64,000 bases of DNA from Alteromonas lipotrueiana (GTDB lineage: Bacteria; Pseudomonadota; Gammaproteobacteria; Enterobacterales; Alteromonadaceae): NCBI RefSeq assembly GCF_019249245.1, contig NZ_JAESDK010000007.1:62001-126000 (forward strand), written 5' to 3'. A program made the position numbers and the translations under genes. The notes below the pieces were generated by a model. That model saw nothing but the letters and a program-made list of their open reading frames with translations. It did not search any database and was not told where the DNA came from. Positions 53,495 through 62,289 of the stretch are shown piece by piece (positions within the stretch are counted from its first letter, which is position 1; each line of letters begins with the position of its first letter).

Positions 53495-54664
53495 TTATTC
53501 AGACTCTTTAAACAATTCGCGGCCAATAAGCATACGGCGAATTTCAGAGGTACCCGCGCCAATTTCATATAACTTGGCGTCGCGCAGTAAACGGCCGGTG
53601 GCATATTCGTTCACATAACCGTTACCACCCAGAAGCTGAATCGCGTCCAGTGCCATTTTTGTCGCCAATTCTGCAGAATATAAAATTGCGCCGGCTGCAT
53701 CTTTGCGTGTAGTTTCACCACGGTCACACGAGCGCGCTACGGTATAAACATAAGCGCGAGCTGCATTCATCTGGGTGTACATGTCAGCTACTTTGCCCTG
53801 AACCAACTGAAACTGACCGATAGACTGACCAAACTGTTCACGTTCATGAATATAAGGCACAACCACATCCATACATGCTTGCATAATTCCTAGCGGGCCC
53901 CCTGACAAAACCAGTCGCTCATAGTCCAGCCCGCTCATAAGCACCTTAACGCCTTCGCCTTCTTTGCCCAGAATGTTTTGCGCGGGAACTTCACAGTTAT
54001 CAAAAATCAATTCGCAGGTGTTAGATGAACGCATGCCCAGTTTGTCGAGCTTTTGTGCGTGGGAGAATCCCGGGGTGTCTTTTTCTACAATAAAGGCGGT
54101 GATGCCTTTGGCACCGGCAGCGGTATCTGTTTTGGCATAAATGACAAACGTGTGGGCATCAGGACCATTCGTGATCCACATTTTATTGCCATTTAGTACG
54201 TACACATCACCTTTTTTCTCAGCTTTAAGCTTCATGCTGACCACGTCAGAACCTGCGTTAGGTTCACTCATGGCCAATGCTCCGATATGCTCGCCGCTAA
54301 CCAGCTTAGGCAGGTACTTTTCACGCTGGGCGTCTGACCCGTTTTTATGTATTTGATTAACACACAAATTAGAATGGGCGCCGTAGCTTAATCCTATACC
54401 GGCAGAAGCGCGGCTGATTTCTTCCATGGCCACGGTGTGCGCCAGATATCCCATTTCACTGCCGCCGAATTTTTCGGCAACGGTAACACCCAGCAAGCCC
54501 ATCTCGCCCATTTTGGGCCAAAGCTGGTTTGGAAAGCTATTATCTTCGTCTGCCTGTGCTGCTAGTGGAGCAATCTCGTTTTGGGCAAATTGATACACCT
54601 GGTCGCGTAACATATCAATGTCTTCGCCCAGGCCAAAATTAAGGGTAGGGTACGGGGTATTCAT
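53495..54664 (-). CDS. liuA: Isovaleryl-CoA dehydrogenase
   Basis: 389 residues of the acyl-CoA dehydrogenase family. It oxidises isovaleryl-CoA to 3-methylcrotonyl-CoA with FAD. The N-terminal helical domain starts with [19 protein letters not shown], the FAD/acyl region has [16 protein letters not shown] and [20 protein letters not shown], and the Glu in [15 protein letters not shown] is at the position of the IVD catalytic base. The start overlaps the liuR stop by four bases, so it is the first enzyme of the operon. Confidence 0.97.
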   Translation of the reverse strand: MNTPYPTLNFGLGEDIDMLRDQVYQFAQNEIAPLAAQADEDNSFPNQLWPKMGEMGLLGVTVAEKFGGSEMGYLAHTVAMEEISRASAGIGLSYGAHSNLCVNQIHKNGSDAQREKYLPKLVSGEHIGALAMSEPNAGSDVVSMKLKAEKKGDVYVLNGNKMWITNGPDAHTFVIYAKTDTAAGAKGITAFIVEKDTPGFSHAQKLDKLGMRSSNTCELIFDNCEVPAQNILGKEGEGVKVLMSGLDYERLVLSGGPLGIMQACMDVVVPYIHEREQFGQSIGQFQLVQGKVADMYTQMNAARAYVYTVARSCDRGETTRKDAAGAILYSAELATKMALDAIQLLGGNGYVNEYATGRLLRDAKLYEIGAGTSEIRRMLIGRELFKESE

Positions 54665-55068
54665 GCGATGTTTCCTCTTCTTAGTTCAGACAGCTCCTCG
54701 CGACAACGAGTTTCTACGTCATCCAGCTCACTCATCAATGTATTGATGTCTTCAAGCTGCTGATTTAAAACCGCTCGTTTTTGTTCGGTAAGTTGCAGCA
54801 TTGTTTTAAGCTGCACTGCCGAATCAGGATTGCTATCGTACAATTCAAATAGCTTTTTCACTTCTGCCAGCGAAAAGCCAAGACGTTTCCCGCGCAAGAT
54901 AAGCTTTAACCTTACCCGGTCTTTGTTACCGTAAATCCTGTTCTGACCCGTTCGGGCCGGATTCATTAAACTTTGTTCTTCGTAAAAACGAATAGAGCGC
55001 GGGGTAATGCTGAACTCACGAGCCAGTTCACCAATGGTGTAGGTTGCTTCAGTGTCGTAATAACTCAT
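54661..55068 (-). CDS. liuR: MerR-family regulator of leucine degradation
   Basis: 135 residues. The N-terminal MerR helix-turn-helix and wing read [20 protein letters not shown] then [18 protein letters not shown], followed by a long coiled-coil helix (about 85-125) for dimerisation. It lacks the effector Cys of metal sensors, as expected for LiuR, which responds to branched-chain acyl-CoA intermediates. It heads the operon and overlaps liuA. Two palindromic sites lie upstream in the divergent region (55164-55200). Confidence 0.95.
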   Translation of the reverse strand: MSYYDTEATYTIGELAREFSITPRSIRFYEEQSLMNPARTGQNRIYGNKDRVRLKLILRGKRLGFSLAEVKKLFELYDSNPDSAVQLKTMLQLTEQKRAVLNQQLEDINTLMSELDDVETRCREELSELRRGNIA

Positions 55069-55163
55069 GCCACATTGCCCTGTGATATAAACGTGTTAAC
55101 GCAAACTTCAAAACAGACCAGAGGTTAATTGACACTCACAATTTGACACTTTGGTTATAGAGG

Positions 55164-55200
55164 TTTACGTTAACGTAAATTGCATATTACGTTAAGGTAA
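55164..55200. promoter_or_regulatory. LiuR-type operators between liuR and the thiolase gene
   Basis: TTTACGTTAACGTAAA (55164-55179) is a perfect 16-bp palindrome, and TTACGTTAAGGTAA (55187-55200) is a second, imperfect copy. The composition matches the MerR-type sites I know for LiuR. Their position suits control of both divergent transcripts. Confidence 0.8.
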
Positions 55201-55323
55201 AGTAACAATTACATAACGTCAACATGGCAACGATTTATTACGCAACAAACCAAATAAGCATTTATCGAAAATATGTAAAAGGGTTTGCGTACAAAATTAG
55301 GTAAACAGACAGGGCAAAATATT

Positions 55324-56499
55324 ATGAGTAACGAAACAGTAGTTATTGTCGCGGCAAAACGAACCCCTATGGGCGGCTTTAATGGTGCACTAAGTAGTAT
55401 GTCTGCTACTGAACTGGGCGCAAATGCAATTAAAGCCAGTTGTGAAAATGTTGACTTAAGTCAGATAGACGAAGTCATTATGGGCTGTGTATTACCAGCA
55501 GGACTTGGCCAGGCGCCGGCCCGACAGGCTTCGTTACACGCCGGTTTACCGCTTTCGGCAGGCGTGACCACCATCAATAAAGTCTGTGGTTCCGGACTGA
55601 AAGCGGTAATGATGGCACATGATCTCATTAAAGCCGGATCGGCATCGGCAGTTATAGCCGGAGGCATGGAAAGCATGAGTAATGCACCTTACATGCTACC
55701 CAAAGCCCGTTCAGGTTATCGTATGGGTCATGGTCAGGTGCTGGATCATATGATGCTTGATGGTCTTGAAAATGCTTATGACGGAAAGGCAATGGGCTGT
55801 TTTGCCCAGGACACTGCCGATGAAGAAAATATTACCCGCGGCCAAATGGATGAGTTTGCACTTCGGTCTTTATCGCGTGCCAACGAAGCCATAGAAAGTG
55901 GCGCCTTTAAGTCAGAAATTGTCCCCGTTACTATGTCAACCCGAAAAGAAGACATTACCGTGGATACCGACGAAGGTCCGGCTAATGCGCGTCCCGAAAA
56001 AATTCCTGGTTTGCGGCCGGCCTTTAAAAAGGATGGCACGGTAACCGCGGCTAATTCTAGCTCAATTTCAGACGGCGCCGCGTCTTTGCTGGTAATGAGC
56101 GAAACAAAAGCCAACGAAATGGGTCTGACGCCTATGGCTAAAATTGTGGCTCATGCCACCCATTCCATTGAACCTGAAAACTTCACAGTGGCACCGGTAG
56201 GGGCCATGGAGAAAGTATTAGATAAAGCTGGCTGGAGCAAAGACGACGTTGATTTATTCGAAATTAATGAGGCCTTCGCCATGGTCACCATGCTGGCTGT
56301 TCGCAAAATGGGCCTGAATGAAGATAAAGTTAACATTCATGGTGGAGCATGTGCGCTAGGCCATCCTATCGGTGCTTCAGGGGCGCGTATTTTAGTAACA
56401 TTGCTGCATGCTTTACAAAAGCGTAACGCCAGTAAGGGCGTGGCTTCACTGTGTATCGGGGGCGGTGAAGGTGTGGCATTAGCGGTAGAAATGCTGTAA
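55324..56499 (+). CDS. Acetyl-CoA C-acyltransferase (thiolase)
   Basis: 391 residues of the degradative/biosynthetic thiolase II type. The acyl-accepting Cys88 lies in TTINKVCGSGLKAVMMAH, the second His in EINEAFA, and the C-terminal Cys region is GGACALGHPIGASGARI. An in-frame TTG/GTG start further upstream exists, but the ATG at 55324 matches the family start (MSNETVVIVAAKRTPMGGF). It diverges from liuR and probably handles acetoacetyl-CoA made from leucine-derived acetoacetate, after CoA transfer by genes not seen here. Confidence 0.95.
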   Translation: MSNETVVIVAAKRTPMGGFNGALSSMSATELGANAIKASCENVDLSQIDEVIMGCVLPAGLGQAPARQASLHAGLPLSAGVTTINKVCGSGLKAVMMAHDLIKAGSASAVIAGGMESMSNAPYMLPKARSGYRMGHGQVLDHMMLDGLENAYDGKAMGCFAQDTADEENITRGQMDEFALRSLSRANEAIESGAFKSEIVPVTMSTRKEDITVDTDEGPANARPEKIPGLRPAFKKDGTVTAANSSSISDGAASLLVMSETKANEMGLTPMAKIVAHATHSIEPENFTVAPVGAMEKVLDKAGWSKDDVDLFEINEAFAMVTMLAVRKMGLNEDKVNIHGGACALGHPIGASGARILVTLLHALQKRNASKGVASLCIGGGEGVALAVEML

Positions 56500-56562
56500 A
56501 TAAAAGTTTCCATGCTGGTAAAGGTGGCTTTTTTTCTAAGCTTCTCTTTTTGCAGTAGTTAA

Positions 56563-56597
56563 TAAAAAAAACCTGGCATTCATGTCAGGTTTTTTTA
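56563..56597. terminator. Intrinsic terminator after the thiolase gene
   Basis: AAACCTGGCAT (56569-56579) and ATGTCAGGTTT (56582-56592) form an 11-bp stem with one G-U pair and a tiny loop. It has an A-run before and a T-run after, so it could work in both directions. Confidence 0.85.
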
Positions 56598-56899
56598 CAT
56601 AAACCCAAATATTATACCTTCGTCGAAATAAAAATATCTTTTACATCAATATATTGCAATTACCGCCAGAGTCTTGCATATTTTCATAGCTGATTAATAT
56701 TTGAGTAACAATATTCGCCAGCCTCTAATAATAATAAAAATCCAGAATAGGAAACTTGCCAGAACGCGAACTCTTTTATACGACAGCAAAATAATTGCTG
56801 CGCGAATACAGTAAAAGGGGCGCAACGCTGCAGTAAAACATACGGAATACCGCATTTACTGTATGCAATACTATAAAAAAGTGTCGATGGGAGACGCAA
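56598..56899. other. Promoter region of the protease gene
   Basis: AT-rich, no coding frame supported. It should hold the promoter of the S8 protease gene; the ribosome site is GGGAG at 56888-56892, about 8 bases before the ATG. Confidence 0.5.
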
Positions 56900-59800
56900 A
56901 TGACGTTCAAGAAACATCTATTAGGAACCATGGTATCTATGGCTGTGACCGCTTCGCTAATGCCAGCTGCATTTGCAAGCAATCAGATTGCCGTTTCAGA
57001 TCCAGGTAAGCTAAAACAAGTCGGTCCTGTACAATCACCAAGAACAAATTCAGGCGTTTATATAGTTCAGTTAAAAGATGCCTCTGCAATTACCTACGCA
57101 GGTGAAATTGGCGAACTGGTTCCAAATAATCAGGCGGTGGCCATTAAAGGTAATCGTTACAATGCTGGTAGCAGTAAAATTCAGGCCTACACCAACAAAT
57201 TAAAATCACGTCAACAGCAGATTGCCAGCGCGTCAGGCACTGTTAAGGTATTGCATAATTATGTTCATACCTTTAATGGTTTTGCTGCAGCAATGTCAAA
57301 ATCGCAGGCTGAAGCGCTACGTTCTAATCCTGATGTAGTGGGTGTATGGGAAGATGAGATGTTCACCATCGATACCGCCAACACCCCAGAGTTTCTTGGT
57401 TTAACAACTGGCGAAGGTCAACATGCGGTCGGGCTTAAAGGTGAAGATGTTATCGTCGGTATTCTTGATACCGGTATTACCCCTGAGAATCCAAGCTTTG
57501 CAGATGATGGCAGTTATTCAGATAAAAGCACTTTAGACTGGAGTGGGGAATGTGTTACCGGCGAAGACGAAAGCTTCTCGTGTAACAACAAGTTAATTGG
57601 TGCGCGCTATTATGGTGACACGTTTGCTTCTGTTTATGACATCCAAACTGAGCTGGGCGAGTTTTTAAGTCCGCGTGATGCTGATGGACACGGTAGCCAT
57701 ACGGCCAGTACCGCCGCCGGTAACGAAGGTGTGGTGGCCATGAGAAATGGTGCTGAACTGGGCGTAATGTCTGGTATTGCGCCTCGTGCCCGTGTTGCGG
57801 CGTATAAAGTATGTTGGAATTCTGATTACACCACGCCTGAGGGCGACGACCAGGCGGGATGTTTCCCGGCTGACTCAATGGCCGCTATCGATCAGGCTGT
57901 GGAAGACGGTGTTGATGTACTTAACTTTTCTATCGGTGGAAGCCGTACCGACCTGACATATCCATCTACCGCCGCCATGTTACGCGCCGCTGATGCAGGT
58001 GTATTTGTGGCAGTTTCTGCTGGTAACTCAGGCCCGGCGACTCAAACTATCGGCACACCTGCTCCGTGGGTAACTACAGTGGGTGCGTCAACCTATGATG
58101 GTGTAAGCAAAACCAATGCGTTACTGGCTAATATTGCAGGTGAAGAACAACGTTTCGGTTTTGTTGAAGGGTCTATTACCAAGCCATTATCTGAAACCGG
58201 TCCGGTGGCAGGTGAATTAGTTTTAGCAGAACCTCTTCTTGCCTGTTATGACGACGGCGCAACCCCTACGCCTTTAGCGAATGCTGACGAAGTAAACGGC
58301 AATATCGTGCTGATTCAACGTGGTGAATGTGCTTTTACACAAAAAGTAACCCGTGCGGTTGAGTCAGGCGCATCTGCGGTTGTGGTTTACACTGTAGAAG
58401 GCAATCCTATTACGTCACTAGGTGGCAATTTTGTTGGCGAAATTCCCGGAGGCATGATTGGCGCGCAGGACGGAGACAGTCTGGCTGCTGCACTGAACAA
58501 TGGCGATACTGTTAATGTTGAGCTTAGCGCATCTATCTTTATGGATCAGATAGAACAAGGCAACATGATGGCTGGCTTCTCATCACGTGGTCCTAACGCT
58601 TCTACCACCGATGTTATCAAACCTGACATTACTGCCCCGGGCGTTCGTATTCTTGCGGCAACCACCGACACGCCAATGTTCGGTGAGCAAGGCCAGCAGG
58701 TAGCGTACTTAAGCGGTACGTCTATGTCATCGCCCCACATTGCGGGTATGGCCGCATTGCTAATGGGTGAGCACCCAACCTGGTCTCCGGCTCAGGTTAA
58801 ATCAGCGCTAATGACAACGGCTTATCAGGGTGTAACTAAAGAAGACGGCGTTATTCCAGCCGACCCCTTCGACTTTGGCGCCGGACACGCTGCGCCAGCC
58901 GATGCCAGAGCACCTGGACTGACCTACGATGCAGGCTTCTTTGACTACATGGCCTTTATGTGTGGCTTGGGTGAAGAAACGTTTGTTGCAGATTCAAGTG
59001 GATTCAGCTGTGCAGCCTATGAAAATGCCGGATTCCTGACTGATCCCTCACAGCTTAACTATCCGTCTATCGCTATCGGTGAATTGCAAGGTAGCCAAAC
59101 TGTATTCAGAACGGTAACCGATGTTTCTGGTACCGGCGGTAACTACACGGTAAGCCTTGAAGGGCTGGAAGGTCTGGATGTTTCAGTCGCTACTTATAAT
59201 GGCGAAGGTCAGCTGACCGAAAGCAATAACGTAGTGGTAGCACAAGGTGGTCAGGCTGCTTACGGCGTTACTTTTGAGAAAAACAGCGACGCGGTTATTG
59301 GTGAATGGATATTTGGCGCTATTACACTTACAGGTGAAGATGGCAAAGAAGTTCGTAGCCCAATTGCAGTAATGCCTGCTGTTGATGTTCAGATTGATGT
59401 GCCAGAATCGGTTACTTTAGAGCTTAAGCGTGGTCGTGCATCATTCCCGGTTGAAATGCGTTATAGCGGCTCAACCAGTATTGACTATGCCGGATTGGAT
59501 GCAGGTGAGTTCTACAGTGACCAGGTCACACAGGATCCGTCTCAATCATTTGTATTCTTAGGTGAAGGTACGGTTTATACAACCTGGTCGGTTCCTGCTG
59601 GCTCTACCGTTGCTCGCTTCTCGATGCGTGATGAGTTGGTAGAAAAAGACGGCGCTGATTTGGATCTATATGTGTATCGCTGTATCGAGTACTCATGTGC
59701 CCAACTTGATTCTTCGCAAAACCCAGGTTCTAACGAAGATGTGATTATTACAAACCCAGAACCGGCAGCGGGTGAGCTACCTGGTAACTTCTATCTGACA

Positions 59801-60040
59801 TTTGTACATGGCTGGTTTGTTCCAGAGGGAGTAACAGACTTTAGTGTGCAAGGCTGGGTGGTTGATGGCAAAAACCGCAATTTGCGAGTGACTTCATCAC
59901 GTCGTGCGATAGAAGGGCGGTTTAATAATGTAAATGTTGTTACACGTGGTCTTAGTGAAGGCATTCACATGGGCAGTGTAAGCTTCTATGACAGTGAGGG
60001 TAACCTTCAGGGCACCACTGTGATGGAAGTGCGTAAATAA
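56900..60040 (+). CDS. Secreted S8 (subtilisin-like) serine protease
   Basis: 1046 residues. Signal peptide to Ala26; inhibitor I9 propeptide about 50-155; then a subtilase domain with Asp190 (ILDTGI), His264 (DGHGSH), the oxyanion Asn376 (SAGNSGP) and Ser608 (SGTSMSSPH). A PA domain (about 440-540) is inserted between the His and Ser parts, as in the cucumisin-like group. The C-terminal region (about 700-1046) is beta-rich and acidic, containing an Fn3-like domain and probably substrate- or Ca-binding domains. It is likely extracellular and nutritional. It ends in several stacked stop codons. Confidence 0.96.
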   Translation: MTFKKHLLGTMVSMAVTASLMPAAFASNQIAVSDPGKLKQVGPVQSPRTNSGVYIVQLKDASAITYAGEIGELVPNNQAVAIKGNRYNAGSSKIQAYTNKLKSRQQQIASASGTVKVLHNYVHTFNGFAAAMSKSQAEALRSNPDVVGVWEDEMFTIDTANTPEFLGLTTGEGQHAVGLKGEDVIVGILDTGITPENPSFADDGSYSDKSTLDWSGECVTGEDESFSCNNKLIGARYYGDTFASVYDIQTELGEFLSPRDADGHGSHTASTAAGNEGVVAMRNGAELGVMSGIAPRARVAAYKVCWNSDYTTPEGDDQAGCFPADSMAAIDQAVEDGVDVLNFSIGGSRTDLTYPSTAAMLRAADAGVFVAVSAGNSGPATQTIGTPAPWVTTVGASTYDGVSKTNALLANIAGEEQRFGFVEGSITKPLSETGPVAGELVLAEPLLACYDDGATPTPLANADEVNGNIVLIQRGECAFTQKVTRAVESGASAVVVYTVEGNPITSLGGNFVGEIPGGMIGAQDGDSLAAALNNGDTVNVELSASIFMDQIEQGNMMAGFSSRGPNASTTDVIKPDITAPGVRILAATTDTPMFGEQGQQVAYLSGTSMSSPHIAGMAALLMGEHPTWSPAQVKSALMTTAYQGVTKEDGVIPADPFDFGAGHAAPADARAPGLTYDAGFFDYMAFMCGLGEETFVADSSGFSCAAYENAGFLTDPSQLNYPSIAIGELQGSQTVFRTVTDVSGTGGNYTVSLEGLEGLDVSVATYNGEGQLTESNNVVVAQGGQAAYGVTFEKNSDAVIGEWIFGAITLTGEDGKEVRSPIAVMPAVDVQIDVPESVTLELKRGRASFPVEMRYSGSTSIDYAGLDAGEFYSDQVTQDPSQSFVFLGEGTVYTTWSVPAGSTVARFSMRDELVEKDGADLDLYVYRCIEYSCAQLDSSQNPGSNEDVIITNPEPAAGELPGNFYLTFVHGWFVPEGVTDFSVQGWVVDGKNRNLRVTSSRRAIEGRFNNVNVVTRGLSEGIHMGSVSFYDSEGNLQGTTVMEVRK

Positions 60041-60062
60041 TAATAACAATAATAATGAAGTA

Positions 60063-60079
60063 GGGGCCCGACGGGCCCC
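60063..60079 (+). promoter_or_regulatory. GC-rich hairpin between the protease and PEP-CTERM genes
   Basis: GGGGCCC (60063-60069), loop GAC, GGGCCCC (60073-60079): a perfect 7-bp stem. No T-run follows, so it may be a processing or mRNA-stability hairpin, or a weak terminator. Confidence 0.5.
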
Positions 60080-60104
60080 ATAATATTAAAAAAGGAATAC
60101 ACAA

Positions 60105-60668
60105 ATGATGTCTCTAAAAAAATTACTATGTTCAGCAACAATTATGCTTACAGCAGCAACTGCGTCGTTGTCTGCTAATGCCGCGTTTATAAATCAGCAG
60201 GTTAATGTGGGCGGTGCAACCATTGCCTCTATCGGTGTTGATGTAAATAATGAAGCATTAGGTCAATTCATTGTAGACGGTGGCGATTTAACCAGCGTAG
60301 ACAGCTTTTTTAATCCCGACCTTTTTGTATTAGAAAGCTTTTCATTTTTGGGCGAAGCGGTTGATGTAGTTAATGACGTATTTCAGTTTGAAATTGTTCA
60401 GGATTTAACTGACCTTACCAAGGGCTTTGATTTTCTGGCATTTGATATTGATTCACAGGTATTTGGAGAAACGGTAGCTGTTAGCTTTTTCTTTGACAGA
60501 GCCTTTCCAACTTTCAGTTCGTTTCAGGTGTTTGACCTTGACGGAAACCTATTAATTTCAGAATTTGGCGATACAACAGATTTTTCTGTCGTACCAGAAC
60601 CTTCAGTATTGTCAGTTTTTGCTTTGGGTATGATGCTGTTACTTACCGCGCGTCGTCAGCGTCGATAA
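60105..60668 (+). CDS. PEP-CTERM-type exported protein
   Basis: 187 residues. Signal peptide to SANA|A (about residue 27), a short acidic beta-rich body, then VPEPSVLSVFALGMMLLLTARRQRR: a PEP motif, a membrane helix and a basic tail, the sorting signal cleaved by exosortase. The body binds nothing recognisable. No exosortase gene lies in the window. It starts 64 bases after the protease stop. Two Met codons compete (60105 and 60108); an AAGGA lies about 8 bases before the first. A surface or extracellular-matrix protein is likely. Confidence 0.85.
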   Translation: MMSLKKLLCSATIMLTAATASLSANAAFINQQVNVGGATIASIGVDVNNEALGQFIVDGGDLTSVDSFFNPDLFVLESFSFLGEAVDVVNDVFQFEIVQDLTDLTKGFDFLAFDIDSQVFGETVAVSFFFDRAFPTFSSFQVFDLDGNLLISEFGDTTDFSVVPEPSVLSVFALGMMLLLTARRQRR

Positions 60669-60690
60669 AAGCCAGATCTAGTCATACTTT

Positions 60691-60715
60691 AGCCCTCCTT
60701 TGCGAGGGCTTTTTT
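60691..60715 (+). terminator. Intrinsic terminator of the PEP-CTERM gene
   Basis: AGCCCTC (60691-60697), loop CTTTGC, GAGGGCT (60704-60710), then five T. Confidence 0.88.
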
Positions 60716-60840
60716 GTGTCTGTTTGTAAGTGAATCGAGCACGGGCTTACGAAAGTAGATGCTATCTGAAACATTAGTTGTATTGCAAAACAGCCTTTAA
60801 ACATAGATACTCTTATATACGCTTTACCATTTAAAATCAG

Positions 60841-62253
60841 GTGCTTGTGCTCAGATATGCAATAATCTATATCATGATCCCCCTTTTTTTTGGGGTCTCA
60901 GGGTACGCTGGGGCACAACAAACCCAGGTGAATTATTGCGCCCAGCAAAACTGGCTGCCCTACGAGGCGGTTCGCAATACCCATCACATCGGCCTTATTG
61001 CTGATTATTTACGCTTAGTCAGTGAGCTTACGGGGATTGAATTTCATCTGGTCCCCACCAAAAATTGGCAACAGAGTCTCACCTATCTGGATACAAACCA
61101 ATGTCAGGTTGCAGTTCTTAATAAAAATGTGGGAGCCAACGATCCGTCCATCGTTTTTTCACAAAGCTTTATGGATATTCCGGATGTTTTAATCGCTCAA
61201 CATGGTAGCCCGATGTTGCAAGGGTATGGCGGTATAGGAAGCCGTCGCCTGGGGGTAGTAAAAGATTATCAACATCGTGACTATCTGGCTCGCTACTATC
61301 CCGCGATACATGTTGTTCTGTTTGATTCACAGTACGCAAGCTTTCGCGCGCTACAGCGCGGCGATATTGATGTAATGGTAGGCTCATTATTAAGCGTTAA
61401 TGCTTACCTTAACAAACATGAAGATGATTTTGCGATTGTCGGAATAGCGCATCCGTATGATGGTTTGCATTTTGCTGTAAGCCCTGCTGTAAAAGCCACG
61501 CTTTTGCCTTTACTGGAGTCGGGCATAAACGCAATACCTCAAAACCGTAGTGTCGAGCTGTTTAAACAATGGAACCCAATTAAGGTTCGTCAGCATCAAA
61601 AATTATGGCCTATTGTGGTTATAGCACTGTTGTGTTTGCTTATTGCTGGGGCTGTTTTTTGGCGGCGACATGCATTTAGGGAATTTAAACAAAAATTAAA
61701 TAGCCAGTCTGCCGAAATAGCTTCGCAACAGGCCGTAATTCTTGAAAAAAGCCGAACTATTGAATTTTTAACGAATCACGATGCAGTCACGGGGCTATAC
61801 AACCGAAACCATTTTATTTTAAAAGGTGAAGAAGAAATATCTCGTTATACGCGATTTAATTCGCCCGCCTCTTTAGTGGTGATGGAGCTTATTAGAATTA
61901 AACCTAATACCGATGAAGCCAAGAAATATAGCAACGCGGTTTTCTTACGCACTATCGGCAAAGCCTGTATGGCTTCGGTTCGCGAAGTGGACGTGGTGGC
62001 CCGTTGGAATAACGAGCAGTTAGTATTTTTATGTCCCCAGACAAACCAGGACGATGCAACAACCCTCACCCATAGGCTATTAAGTAGCATTGAGTCAGCG
62101 GCTACTGAACAAGGCTTTGAAGTAAATATTGCAGCAGGCGTTGCGGCATTAAAAGACAACTGGTCTTTTAATGATTGGTACGAGCAAGCTTGCAGTATTT
62201 TATATCAGGCACGCCGTCAGGGCGGGGGTGTTGTAAATCTGGATTACTTTTAA
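60841..62253 (+). CDS. Periplasmic-sensor protein with degenerate GGDEF domain
   Basis: 470 residues. A signal or anchor precedes an SBP_bac_3-like binding domain (about 25-245, starting VNYCAQQNWLPYE). One membrane helix (LWPIVVIALLCLLIAGAVFW, about 256-275) and a coiled-coil linker follow, then a GGDEF-like domain with HDAVTGLYNRNHF. The catalytic motif, expected as RWGG(D/E)EF, reads RWNNEQL, so both glycines and the Phe are lost and cyclase activity is unlikely. It probably senses a solute and acts as a c-di-GMP or protein-binding receptor. Start is GTG at 60841; the ATG at 60874 is an alternative. Confidence 0.88.
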   Translation: MLVLRYAIIYIMIPLFFGVSGYAGAQQTQVNYCAQQNWLPYEAVRNTHHIGLIADYLRLVSELTGIEFHLVPTKNWQQSLTYLDTNQCQVAVLNKNVGANDPSIVFSQSFMDIPDVLIAQHGSPMLQGYGGIGSRRLGVVKDYQHRDYLARYYPAIHVVLFDSQYASFRALQRGDIDVMVGSLLSVNAYLNKHEDDFAIVGIAHPYDGLHFAVSPAVKATLLPLLESGINAIPQNRSVELFKQWNPIKVRQHQKLWPIVVIALLCLLIAGAVFWRRHAFREFKQKLNSQSAEIASQQAVILEKSRTIEFLTNHDAVTGLYNRNHFILKGEEEISRYTRFNSPASLVVMELIRIKPNTDEAKKYSNAVFLRTIGKACMASVREVDVVARWNNEQLVFLCPQTNQDDATTLTHRLLSSIESAATEQGFEVNIAAGVAALKDNWSFNDWYEQACSILYQARRQGGGVVNLDYF

Positions 62254-62289
62254 ACGCTGGTAACGAGATTGTTACCAGCGTTATTTATA

